In this document: piece by piece, positions 54,135-62,403 of the stretch | How the letters are laid out: every line of letters begins with the position of its first letter | Numbering within the stretch: position 1 is the first letter of the stretch | NCBI RefSeq assembly: GCF_030758345.1 | Contig: NZ_JAVAMO010000016.1 | Location: 1 to 64,000, forward strand | Source of the DNA: Ruegeria discodermiae | GTDB taxonomy: Bacteria > Pseudomonadota > Alphaproteobacteria > Rhodobacterales > Rhodobacteraceae | DNA: 64,000 nucleotides | Direction: 5' to 3' | Notes under the pieces: model-generated | Seen by the model: only the letters and a program-made list of their open reading frames with translations | Database searches by the model: none | Told to the model about the DNA's origin: nothing | Made by a program: the position numbers and the translations under genes

Positions 54135-54853
54135 CAGACTTCGATCCCCAGATAGATTTCTTTGACTTCCCGGCTGTTCATTATCTCGTCCGGATCACCG
54201 AGACCGATGACCTTACCGAAATCGAGAACTAGCAGCCGTTCGACGACCGAGGTGAGCGCATGCAGGACGTGTTCAATCCAGATGATCGTAACGCCGCTGC
54301 TGTGCAGTCCTTTGATCGTGTTGATCAGCGCTGTACATTCCGCGGCGGTCAGACCCCCGGCAATCTCGTCCAAAAGCAACAGCTTGGGATTGGTTGCCAT
54401 CGCGCGGGCCAACTCCAGCCGTTTGCGTTGCAACAGCCGCAATCCACCGGCCGTGTTATTGGCCACATCCAACAACTCCGTTTGCTCAAGAATGCGGGCG
54501 CAGTCCTCCTCGACCTCATGTTCGGATTTGCTCTGCCCGTGCGTTGCGGCCACCAGCAGGTTTTCGAACACAGTCAGATGATCAAAAGGCTGAGGGATCT
54601 GGAACGAGCGCCCAATACCCGACAAGCAGCGCTGCATGGGCGGCACGCGCGTCACGTCTGCTCCATCGAAATGGATCGATCCCGCATCAGAGGTCAGATT
54701 GCCAGTAATCAAATTGAACAGCGTCGACTTGCCCGCCCCGTTCGGGCCAATGATCCCAAGGGCCTGTCCCTGCACGACATCAAAACTGACATCCTCAGTG
54801 ACGGTGAGAGCACCGAAGCTTTTCGAGACGTTTTTGAGCGAAAGTATGGTCAT
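54134..54853 (-). CDS. LIV-type ABC transporter ATP-binding protein (LivG type)
   Basis: 239 aa. Walker A GPNGAGKSTLFNLITG, degenerate signature RLLQRKRLELARAM, Walker B LLLLDEIAGGLTAAECTA, and H-loop WIEHVLHAL. Recognisably the same subfamily as the ATPase at 14966. Second ATPase subunit of the importer for the aromatic operon. Confidence 0.93.
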   Translation of the reverse strand: MTILSLKNVSKSFGALTVTEDVSFDVVQGQALGIIGPNGAGKSTLFNLITGNLTSDAGSIHFDGADVTRVPPMQRCLSGIGRSFQIPQPFDHLTVFENLLVAATHGQSKSEHEVEEDCARILEQTELLDVANNTAGGLRLLQRKRLELARAMATNPKLLLLDEIAGGLTAAECTALINTIKGLHSSGVTIIWIEHVLHALTSVVERLLVLDFGKVIGLGDPDEIMNSREVKEIYLGIEV

Positions 54854-54902
54854 ACCGGTGTTCCTGCCCCGGACAGGGTCCGGGGCGCTGGTTTCATTGC
54901 GA

Positions 54903-56177
54903 TCAGGAGATTTCTTCCATCACACCCGCAGTCGGAATTTCGGGCGCTGAAGAGTTGTCGACGATCACGAGGTCATAGCTGCCATTGTCGAGCAGCCGCC
55001 ATTGCCCCCCGACCAAGGGTGTTTTCGCAACGTTCTGCGTGGCGAAAGGTGGCAGACCCGCACCATCAAAGGCGATCCGGCCAACGATCGAGTCCAGCTG
55101 CGTGGCTGCGATGGCCTCGGCTACGGCATCGCCATCACCCGCGTCATCAACACGGCCCATGACATTTGCCGCCATTTCAAACAGCGCGTGCACAAAGCCT
55201 ATGGGTTGGGTCCACTGGCGACTGGTGGCCGCGGTGTACCCTTGCGCCAACTCAGCCGAGCTTGCGCCGGTCAAAGACGATGAAAACGGATGTGTGGGCG
55301 ACCACCACACCTCGGAACTCAGGTTATTGCCTGCGTTACCCAAAGCTTCGACGGCCTGCGGGAACAGGATGGCTTTACCGATACTTGCTGCCTTTGGGGT
55401 GAAGCCTTGCTGCTTGGCCTGGCTCCAGAAGGTGGTGAAGTCAGGCGGGATCGGGACGCCGGTTACAATTTCAACATTCGCTTGGCGAAATGCGTTGATT
55501 TGGGCCGAAAAATCGTCGGTCAGGTTCTGGTACCGTCCGGGATCTGTCAATGAATAGCCCAGTTCTGACAATACTGGCGGGAAACCTACATTCGGATCGC
55601 CCCATGCATTGCCATCGCCGTCATTCGGGAACAGAGCACCAACCTGCTTGTTGGTCGCCAACTGGCCCCACATCGCCGTGAAGACCGAGATCACATCCTC
55701 AAGCCCCCAGAAAAAGTGATAGGCGTAGTAGAACTGCTCCCAACTGGCTGGATCGCCGGGGTTGCCCTGCTGGCCGATGAACCACGGCTGCCACGGGGCA
55801 ACAGTGGAAATACACGGCACTTCCTCAGCCTCACAGGTCGAGGCAACCGGGTTGGTCGTTTCGGGTGTCGAAGCGACCAACATCAGGTCAATCTCATCAT
55901 CCACGATCAACTCGCCCGCGACATCCGCGGCGCGGTTCGGATTCGACTGGCTGTCTTTGACAATGACTTCGAACTTCGCACCGGCCTCGGACGCGGCGAA
56001 ATTGTCGAGAATAAATTTGTCTGCCTCAGAGAAGGCAGCCAGTGGACCTGATTGCGGGCTGACATAGCCCAGCTTGATCTTGGCACCCTGAGCGATAACG
56101 GGCGCAGCGAGCGTGCCGGCGGCCAGCCCTAGGCCGGTTGCAGCGCTGGATTGCAGCAATTTGCGTCGTGTGATCAT
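54903..56177 (-). CDS. LIV-type ABC transporter substrate-binding protein
   Basis: 424 aa from ATG 56177 (MITRRKLLQ), with GGGAGG upstream; the longer frame is not supported. Twin-arginine-like signal (TRRKLLQSSAATGLGLAAG, cleavage near VIAQG). GYVSPQSGPLAAFSEADKFI, KDSQSNPNRAADVAGELIVD, VASTPETTNPVAS and STVAPWQPWF parallel the binding protein at 13640 (STPETVNPVADQ, DCPWQPYF). The ligand is therefore probably chemically similar, and likely an aromatic or other organic acid rather than an amino acid. Confidence 0.92.
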   Translation of the reverse strand: MITRRKLLQSSAATGLGLAAGTLAAPVIAQGAKIKLGYVSPQSGPLAAFSEADKFILDNFAASEAGAKFEVIVKDSQSNPNRAADVAGELIVDDEIDLMLVASTPETTNPVASTCEAEEVPCISTVAPWQPWFIGQQGNPGDPASWEQFYYAYHFFWGLEDVISVFTAMWGQLATNKQVGALFPNDGDGNAWGDPNVGFPPVLSELGYSLTDPGRYQNLTDDFSAQINAFRQANVEIVTGVPIPPDFTTFWSQAKQQGFTPKAASIGKAILFPQAVEALGNAGNNLSSEVWWSPTHPFSSSLTGASSAELAQGYTAATSRQWTQPIGFVHALFEMAANVMGRVDDAGDGDAVAEAIAATQLDSIVGRIAFDGAGLPPFATQNVAKTPLVGGQWRLLDNGSYDLVIVDNSSAPEIPTAGVMEEIS

Positions 56178-56202
56178 GTGTCCCTCCCTTGACACGGTGA
56201 AG

Positions 56203-57264
56203 TCAAACGCTTGGGGCGTTTCCCGCCCACGCGTTTTGAAGAAGCGCCCGCAGCCCATCGGCAGTGACCGGCTGCGGGTTCCAATACGGGTTCTTGAGTG
56301 CGATTTCGGTGGCGCGATCCAGATCGGCCTCTGACAGGCCAATGTCTTTCAGAGCCATTGGTGCACCCATAGTTTTGGCAAATTCCCAAAGCGCCTGGCC
56401 TGGGTCAGAGCCGCCGAGAATGTCCAACACGGGCGCCAGCAGCTCCGGCACACCCATCGCATTGTAGGCGATGGCATGGGGCAGAACGATCGCGTGGGTT
56501 TCCGCGTGCGGCAGATTGAAGGACCCGCCCAGCATATGGCAAAGCTTGTGATGAAGAGCCATTCCGACCAGACCAAGTACCGTGCCGCAGGCCCATGCCC
56601 CACGCTGCGTTTCTTCTCTGGATTTGAGGTTGTCGGGGTTTGCCACAACGGTCGGCAGACCTTCCGCAAACGCCTTCAGGCCGTCGATGGCCAGTTCCGT
56701 GGTCTGATCCGTGCGATCCTTGGCATAAAGCGCCTCAGTTGCATGAGCCATGGCGTTCAAGGCGCTGGTCACGGTCATTGCGGGCGGCAATGACGCTACA
56801 AGTTCGGGATCGTACAGAATGACCCGCGGCAGAACCTTCTGGTCTGTCAGGGTAGTTTTAATGCCATCCTCAGTCTGGCCCAGGATCGGAGTAGCCTCGC
56901 TGCCGGCATATGTTGTCGGGATGGCGATTTGTGGCAAAGCGGTCCGAAGGGCAATCGCCTTGCCTAAGCCAATCGTCGAACCTCCACCGATAGAGACAAT
57001 GCTGTCGGCTTTGACAGACAATGCATGTTCAACCGCTTCCTCGGTCACGCCGACCGGGGTGTGCATAGTTGCTCGAGTGAAGACGCCTGCGGCACGATCC
57101 CCAACAGTAGTCGCAAGCTCCATTGCCATATCGACTTGCTGAGGCGTCGACAGGATCAGCGCCTTATTCGATCCCAGCTCCGCCAGCTCAGTGCAGATGT
57201 CGTTGCGCAAACCCGCGCCGAACTGGGCTTTCTGGCCATTGATGCTGGTGGTGCTAAGAGCCAT
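56203..57264 (-). CDS. Iron-containing alcohol dehydrogenase family, maleylacetate reductase type
   Basis: 353 aa from ATG 57264 (AGGAA eight bases upstream), a typical maleylacetate-reductase length. SIGGGSTIGLGKAIAL binds NAD(P)H. AIPTTYAGSEATPILGQTED is characteristic of maleylacetate reductases, and MALHHKLCHMLGGSFNLPHA with HAIVLPHAIAYN carries the metal-binding His region. It reduces maleylacetate to beta-ketoadipate in the cytoplasm. First gene of the operon, divergent from the LysR gene, with 105 bp between them. Confidence 0.9.
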   Translation of the reverse strand: MALSTTSINGQKAQFGAGLRNDICTELAELGSNKALILSTPQQVDMAMELATTVGDRAAGVFTRATMHTPVGVTEEAVEHALSVKADSIVSIGGGSTIGLGKAIALRTALPQIAIPTTYAGSEATPILGQTEDGIKTTLTDQKVLPRVILYDPELVASLPPAMTVTSALNAMAHATEALYAKDRTDQTTELAIDGLKAFAEGLPTVVANPDNLKSREETQRGAWACGTVLGLVGMALHHKLCHMLGGSFNLPHAETHAIVLPHAIAYNAMGVPELLAPVLDILGGSDPGQALWEFAKTMGAPMALKDIGLSEADLDRATEIALKNPYWNPQPVTADGLRALLQNAWAGNAPSV

Positions 57265-57338
57265 TGGGTGCGTTCCTAACAAGCGATGGATTGCGGGTGT
57301 GAGGGGAACGCTAGCAGGCAAAGACAGCACTCTTGATC

Positions 57339-57371
57339 GAGTTATCGACCATCAATATAACTTTGAGTTAT
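57339..57371. promoter_or_regulatory. LysR-type operator region
   Basis: ATAACTTTGAGTTAT (57357-57371) is an inverted repeat (ATAAC/GTTAT arms), and an extra half-site GAGTTAT lies at 57339-57345. The repeat overlaps the LysR start codon at 57370, which suits autorepression together with activation of the divergent operon. Confidence 0.5.
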
Positions 57372-58299
57372 GAAGCTTGATCCAAGACATCTTGAGATCC
57401 TCGCGGCTATTGTCGAGGCCGGAGGGTTGACTGAAGGCGCTGCTTTAATTGGGAAATCTCAACCCAGTGTCTCCAGAAGCGTTTCTCTCTTGGAGGATCG
57501 GGTGGGAGAGCCTCTATTCCTTCCGACTCGAAGACCTTTGCAACCTACTGAGCTTGGTCTTGTGCTTGCTCAGGAAGGTCAAAGAATCCTTAGCGCGGGT
57601 CGCCATGCAAGTCGTGTTGTGGACGAACACCGTCAGGGCATTGCCGGTGCGGTGCGGGTTGCAGGTACGCCGATCTTCATGGACGGCGTCATCTCGAATG
57701 TAATTGCAGAGTTTCAGGCCGAGTACCCCAATATTCGGATCGACCAATCCTATGGATACCACACTGAACTTTTGTCCCAGTTGTCCGCCGAAACTCTGGA
57801 TTTGGCCATTCTCCCTATGCGCCCGGCAGACGTGTCTGATGAGTACGAATTTCGTCAAATTCTGCCTGGTCGAAACGTCATTGCGTGCCGCCTTGGGCAC
57901 CCATTGGCGCGCAAAAAAGTGGTAAAGCTGGAAGACATCACCGAGTTTTCCTGGATCGCGCCACCTGCAAGTAGCCCGCTGTTTCGCGACTTGCGAAATA
58001 CGCTAGACGGTATCGGTATGCGAGATCTCAAAATCAGTTTCACAGGCGGGTCTTTGAGTGCGGTTGTGAACGTTCTGACGGGTTCAGACTCCCTAACCGT
58101 ATTGCCTTTTTCGGTGGTCTTCATGATGCAACGGCAAAAAACCTTGACAGCACTGCCGATAAAAATCGGTGATCCCGACAGACACTTGGGTTGCGTTACG
58201 CTTAGCGCCCGAAGCTTGCCAGCCTCGTCGAACCGCGTGCTTGAGTTCATAAAGCAGAAGTTCGAAATGCTTGATCGGTTGATTTGTAACGCGGGATGA
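57370..58299 (+). CDS. LysR-family transcriptional regulator of the aromatic operon
   Basis: 309 aa. N-terminal winged helix (LDPRHLEILAAIVEAGGLTE, IGKSQPSVSRSVSLLEDRVG, LPTRRPLQPTELG) and periplasmic-binding-protein-like effector domain (about 90-300; VAGTPIFMDGVISNVIAEFQ). It faces the maleylacetate-reductase gene head-to-head, the classic layout for a catabolic activator responding to a pathway metabolite. Confidence 0.93.
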   Translation: MKLDPRHLEILAAIVEAGGLTEGAALIGKSQPSVSRSVSLLEDRVGEPLFLPTRRPLQPTELGLVLAQEGQRILSAGRHASRVVDEHRQGIAGAVRVAGTPIFMDGVISNVIAEFQAEYPNIRIDQSYGYHTELLSQLSAETLDLAILPMRPADVSDEYEFRQILPGRNVIACRLGHPLARKKVVKLEDITEFSWIAPPASSPLFRDLRNTLDGIGMRDLKISFTGGSLSAVVNVLTGSDSLTVLPFSVVFMMQRQKTLTALPIKIGDPDRHLGCVTLSARSLPASSNRVLEFIKQKFEMLDRLICNAG

Positions 58300-58308
58300 T
58301 CTCTCTGA

Positions 58309-58701
58309 ATGGTCTTTTCGAAAAAGCACGAGAGATTGAGTAGTTTTGTAAAGCCCGCACGAAGTTTGGGACGGATGTTGTTCAATGCGTGCTGCTTCGT
58401 TGAACAGGCCTGGGGTCATCGTTTCCAAAGCTGCCTGCTCAACCTTTATCACACAGGTGAAGAAGGTTTGGGGTGGCACAGTGACGGGGAAAGAACACCT
58501 GTTGCGTCCTTATATCTCGGTGCTGCGCGTCGATTTGTATTCAAAAATAAGATCGACAAAGAAACGATCGAAATCACTCTCGCACATGGTGATCTTTTGG
58601 TTATGGAAGGTGAAACTCAGGATCACTGGCAGCATCGTGTCCCGCCGATGAAACGTGTTAGGGAGCCCCGGATCAATTTGACATTCCGGCAAGTGGGGTG
58701 A
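58309..58701 (+). pseudogene. AlkB-family 2-oxoglutarate/Fe(II) dioxygenase, N-terminally truncated
   Basis: 130 codons. The catalytic half is present: LGWHSDGE (Fe-binding His and Asp), VASLYLGAARRFVFK, GDLLVMEGETQDHWQHRVPP (third His) and RINLTFR (2-oxoglutarate-binding Arg). AlkB proteins are about 190-220 aa, so the N-terminal nucleotide-recognition lid, about 70-90 residues, is missing. The fragment starts only ten bases after the LysR gene. Probably non-functional in repair of alkylated DNA. Confidence 0.72.
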
Positions 58702-58716
58702 TTCTGCGCAAAGTGC

Positions 58717-59571
58717 TTACCCACGCTCCAGCTCCTCAAACCAATTCATCACGCGCGCGGCCCATCCATCAGGGGCACTATGCCCACCTTTGTGCAGCAT
58801 CAAATCAATGCGTCCAGCATCGCAATCGGTCCAGTGCCTGAGCCAGAGTTCACCCTCAAACGTGTTCGAGTCTGGCTGTCGGTTTTTGCAGCCATTGGTC
58901 TCGCGCAGAACTTTTAGCGACGCCCAGACATCTCCCTGAACCACTGTCCCATCAAAGAAGGATCGCCCCTCCAGCGGCACCACCCGGTCTGTCCAGCCAT
59001 GGGTATGGAATAGATATACCGGTTCGGCACAGCGGTCTGGCAACTGCTCCCAAAGTGCGCCTGCCAAAGCAGCATAGGCATCAGCAAAATCTGGTTGCCA
59101 GCACGCCATATCCCAGACCATTGATCCGCCACGCGAGAACCCGGACAAGAGTAACGGAGCCTCTGCAAGGTCAGTCTTGTTTTGGACATCTGCTAACACC
59201 GTGCTCAGAAACGCTGCGTCGTCACGTTCGAATTTCATACTATCCGCACGGACCGACCAATCCTTTGTCCATCTTGCTTCTGGATGCTCTCCATTTGGAG
59301 CGACGAAAACATAGCCCCGCGAAAGAGCCTCACTGGCGAGATCAGAATTAAGCATACCGCCACCGGTGCTGCCACCGCCATGCAAATGCATGACAATCCC
59401 TGCGGGCTCGGGCGTTTCCGGAAACAGAACATGGTACGTACCGCCTTCAACTGCACAGGGTGTTAAGAGACCACCGCATGACTGCGCGTGCAGATTTTCC
59501 GGGCTCAACAAAGCGGCAAAGACAATGCTTGCCACTTGGAAAATACCTTTGTTCAATACAATGACCTCCAA
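58717..59571 (-). CDS. Exported LpqC/PHB-depolymerase-type esterase
   Basis: 284 aa. A hydrophobic signal spans about residues 8-29 (FQVASIVFAALLSPENLHAQ). Alpha/beta-hydrolase with oxyanion region VMHLHGGGSTGGGM, nucleophile elbow LSGFSRGGSMVWD (Ser), HTHGWTDRVVPLEG (Asp region) and C-terminal HKGGHSAPDGW (His). The family includes feruloyl and acetylxylan esterases and PHB depolymerase-like enzymes. It is last on the minus strand after the enoyl-CoA hydratase, with a 130-bp gap, so it may have its own promoter. Substrate unknown. Confidence 0.85.
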   Translation of the reverse strand: MEVIVLNKGIFQVASIVFAALLSPENLHAQSCGGLLTPCAVEGGTYHVLFPETPEPAGIVMHLHGGGSTGGGMLNSDLASEALSRGYVFVAPNGEHPEARWTKDWSVRADSMKFERDDAAFLSTVLADVQNKTDLAEAPLLLSGFSRGGSMVWDMACWQPDFADAYAALAGALWEQLPDRCAEPVYLFHTHGWTDRVVPLEGRSFFDGTVVQGDVWASLKVLRETNGCKNRQPDSNTFEGELWLRHWTDCDAGRIDLMLHKGGHSAPDGWAARVMNWFEELERG

Positions 59572-59701
59572 TCAGCTTTCCATGCCTGTTTGACTCACCC
59601 CGCGACCAGATTCAGCATCTGGTCGCAAAATATCTCTGCAAGTCATAGTGCAACCTCTGGCCACCGCCTCCAAGCGGTGACCAGAACAGCGCCATGCGAG
59701 A

Positions 59702-60547
59702 TCAGTTGATGTCTTGTACTTGCATGACCAACTCGCCCCAGTTGCGCTGGTTTTCGATGTCATGTTCCAAGCCTTGCTCATCGGCGATGCCGAAGCGTTT
59801 GACAGCCGGTGTTTTGCTTGTTGCCTGGTAGAGCCAATAGGCTTCAGCCTTCAAGGCATCCTGGATCGGTTGGTCGATGGACTCATAAACCATCTGCTTG
59901 CAGGCATTGATGGACTCTGCGGGGAATTGTGCAATGCGCTGTGCCAAAGCGTCCACATATGGGCCGATTTCATCGGGGTCGAGCGCCTTGTTGATGGTGC
60001 CCAACCGCTCGGCATCATCTGCATCATAGTCCTGCGCACTGAGGATGATCTCAAGCGCCTTGCCCAGCCCCGTCTGGCGGGCCATGCGGGACGCACCGCC
60101 GCCGCAAGGCAAAATACCCATCCCGACTTCCATCTGCATGAATTTGTAATTGCCGCGCGCGACAAAACGCATGTCGAGGGCAAGCGCCAGCTCGTGGCCA
60201 CCACCGCGCGCGAAGCCTTCTATTTTCGCAATGGTGGCTTGGGGGACTTTGCTGATGCGCTCGCAAACAGCTTGAAGGTCCAGAAGTTGTGCTTCGTCGC
60301 GCGATACGGCCTCCGTCGACATGTCTTTCAGCAACTCTGTGTCATAATGGCAGACCCAGACCTCGGGGTTGGCTGATTGGAAAATCACAACTTTCACCGA
60401 GCGGTCACGCTCAAGGCGCATGGCAAGGCTGTTTAGATCGGCCAGCATCTCCTGACCCTGAACATTGACTGTCCCAAAGTCGAAGGTGACGGTCGCGATC
60501 GCGTCCTTCACATCAACTGTAAATGTCTGAAAGTTCTCGTATTTCAT
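59702..60547 (-). CDS. Enoyl-CoA hydratase/isomerase-family protein
   Basis: 281 aa from ATG 60547, with GAGAGG nine bases upstream; the longer frame is unlikely. Crotonase fold: ATVTFDFGTVNVQGQEMLAD, oxyanion segment IAKIEGFARGGGHELALALD, and EVGMGILPCGGGASRMARQT. The second acidic catalytic position appears as Gly-rich CGGGA, so the precise reaction may differ from simple hydration. It is 85 bp downstream of the SDR gene. Cytoplasmic acyl-CoA substrate not identifiable. Confidence 0.85.
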   Translation of the reverse strand: MKYENFQTFTVDVKDAIATVTFDFGTVNVQGQEMLADLNSLAMRLERDRSVKVVIFQSANPEVWVCHYDTELLKDMSTEAVSRDEAQLLDLQAVCERISKVPQATIAKIEGFARGGGHELALALDMRFVARGNYKFMQMEVGMGILPCGGGASRMARQTGLGKALEIILSAQDYDADDAERLGTINKALDPDEIGPYVDALAQRIAQFPAESINACKQMVYESIDQPIQDALKAEAYWLYQATSKTPAVKRFGIADEQGLEHDIENQRNWGELVMQVQDIN

Positions 60548-60632
60548 TGGGCATTCCTCTCTTGTGGCCCCGCATCGACGATATGGGGATTGGTGAAAAC
60601 ACACTTTGGGTATGATTGCCGCTTGGTGCGGT

Positions 60633-61421
60633 TCAGCTGTTCTGGTGCACGAAGGTTTTGATCGCCTCCATCACTTGTGACGCATGTGCCGCATCCAAAG
60701 CGGCACCGTGCGGGTTGGCGAAGTTGCGGCTGTCATTGTCAAAGTAAGCGCCAGATGCATCTGCAAACCGGTCGCCGAGGGCGGCGTCGATTAGAATGTT
60801 GGCCCCAATGTTGAGGTCGTTGCCAGCCATGCCAAAGCCCTCTTTCACCATTTTGGATGCCAGCAATGACCCTGGATTGACAGCGATCATCGCTGGTCCA
60901 TTGGGCAGAGACTTTGCAAGTTCACGCGTCCAAATCGTAATGGCGAGTTTGCTTTGCGCGTATGCATCCATGTCTCCGAGGCGTTTTTTCCCGCGCATCG
61001 CATCCAAGTCCACAGGCACTTGCGCGGCAGACGAAAGGTTCACGACGCGGCCCTCTGACGGCATGATCGGAAGAAGCAATTCTGTCAAAAGGTACGGGGC
61101 AAACGTGTTGACTACAAAGCGAATGTCTAAACCGTTGCCAAGCACCGCTTTGGGTGCCTTCAGCACACCGGCATTATTTATCAGAACATCCAGCCTGTTA
61201 TGCTTGCTAAGGATTTCTGCAGCCAGAGCCTTCACAGCGTCTATGTCCGACAAATCTGCGATGTAGGTTTCGACCTCTCCGCCAATCTGTTTTACAGCCG
61301 CTTCGAGCTTTCTGGTGTTGCGTCCATGGATCAATACACGATGCCCATTCGCAGCGAGTTTCTGCGCGGTGAGCAGACCGATTCCATCGGTCGAGCCCGT
61401 GATAAGAATAGTCTTACTCAT
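60633..61421 (-). CDS. Short-chain dehydrogenase/reductase (retinol-dehydrogenase-like)
   Basis: 262 aa. TGSTDGIG cofactor motif, NNAGV, catalytic Ser in NLSSAAQVP, and Tyr-Lys in YAQSKLAITIW. This SDR type acts on varied alcohols and ketones using NADP. It lies between the CmcJ-like oxygenase (97 bp upstream) and the enoyl-CoA hydratase, probably in one transcriptional unit with the oxygenase. Confidence 0.88.
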   Translation of the reverse strand: MSKTILITGSTDGIGLLTAQKLAANGHRVLIHGRNTRKLEAAVKQIGGEVETYIADLSDIDAVKALAAEILSKHNRLDVLINNAGVLKAPKAVLGNGLDIRFVVNTFAPYLLTELLLPIMPSEGRVVNLSSAAQVPVDLDAMRGKKRLGDMDAYAQSKLAITIWTRELAKSLPNGPAMIAVNPGSLLASKMVKEGFGMAGNDLNIGANILIDAALGDRFADASGAYFDNDSRNFANPHGAALDAAHASQVMEAIKTFVHQNS

Positions 61422-61518
61422 GTAGTCGGTCCTTCACCCAAAGTTCAACGGCGGATCATTTTCACGCTGATTGAAGGGAGTGTTGAAAGCACTTGTCAAA
61501 GCAATCGAGTCGGCGGCG

Positions 61519-62295
61519 TCAATATCGAACCAGCGTCCGGCTCTCGATGCTCTTGCGAATGGTTGTGACGTCGGGGTCCTCAATCATATCCAGCGCGCTG
61601 TGTGCAATAGAGGGCAGTCCCCGATTGTCGTAGATGTTGAAGAAAGCCACTTCGTCTGGTGTCATTTTTGATTGATACAACCATTCGTGGTGGTCGTTAC
61701 CCACCAGTCCCATGATCTGACCCTTGCGATCCGGATAGATCAGGTCGAGTAGTATCCAGTCCTCAGGATCAACGCTGGAGGGACGAACAAAACCCAAAGG
61801 CGCGCTGTTGATTGGGTCTTCAATCGGCCGCCAGACGTTGATGAACGCGAAATAGCCTTTGCTCCATTCCGCAGCTTCTTCAGCCCCTAGTAAATCGACA
61901 AGGCGTTGTTGCGCACCTGCCTCGCTGTAATCACTGTGAACATTGCGGGCCGGTTTCCGCGTAGCGTCTGGATCGTCAACGCGAACCGTATGATCAAAGA
62001 TGACGACCTCGCTCACCCCAAGCCTGTTGGTAAGAAGTCGCGTTAATTCACTGTCGTAGGTTTTGCGCCAAACGTCTTCGTTGAAGTCTTCGACCGTGCT
62101 GGGATACTTCATAAACTCCACAGCGTCCTGCGCAAATCGAGGGGGCTGCGTCGATAGTCGCGTGTCGTTCAGTTGTACTTCGGTCGGTGCCAACTCAGGG
62201 GAAATCAGATTGCCGACGATACCATCTGCATCCAACTCGAATGCTTGCCGCTCGTCCTTGTGGACATGGTAGTTGACTGTGGCGGTCCCTGTCAT
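61519..62295 (-). CDS. CmcJ/NvfI-family 2-oxoglutarate/Fe(II) oxygenase-like protein
   Basis: 258 aa from ATG 62295 (MTGTATVNYHVHKDE); ATG 62334 is an alternative. Typical segments: VVIFDHTVRVDDPDATRKPA, RNVHSDYSEAGAQQRLVDLL (His-x-Asp Fe ligands), INVWRPIEDPINSAPLGF, DHHEWLYQSKMTPDEVAFFN and IAHSALDM (distal His). In fungi and actinomycetes, relatives take part in cephamycin and meroterpenoid biosynthesis, while bacterial copies mostly have unknown roles. Divergent from a LysR regulator, with a 14-bp palindrome between. Confidence 0.85.
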   Translation of the reverse strand: MTGTATVNYHVHKDERQAFELDADGIVGNLISPELAPTEVQLNDTRLSTQPPRFAQDAVEFMKYPSTVEDFNEDVWRKTYDSELTRLLTNRLGVSEVVIFDHTVRVDDPDATRKPARNVHSDYSEAGAQQRLVDLLGAEEAAEWSKGYFAFINVWRPIEDPINSAPLGFVRPSSVDPEDWILLDLIYPDRKGQIMGLVGNDHHEWLYQSKMTPDEVAFFNIYDNRGLPSIAHSALDMIEDPDVTTIRKSIESRTLVRY

Positions 62296-62361
62296 TGCAG
62301 CGATCTCCTGAAATCTACGACATTTCCTTTTCAAACATATGGCTTCTGATATTTACTAAAT

Positions 62362-62375
62362 AAAGTGGACACTTT
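62362..62375. promoter_or_regulatory. Palindromic operator-like site
   Basis: AAAGTGGACACTTT, perfect six-base arms around GA, lies midway between the CmcJ-like gene (start 62295) and the LysR gene (start 62404), in an AT-rich promoter stretch. Probable LysR-type binding site. Confidence 0.5.
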
Positions 62376-62403
62376 TATATTCAGAATTCGGAAAGTCGAC
62401 ATA

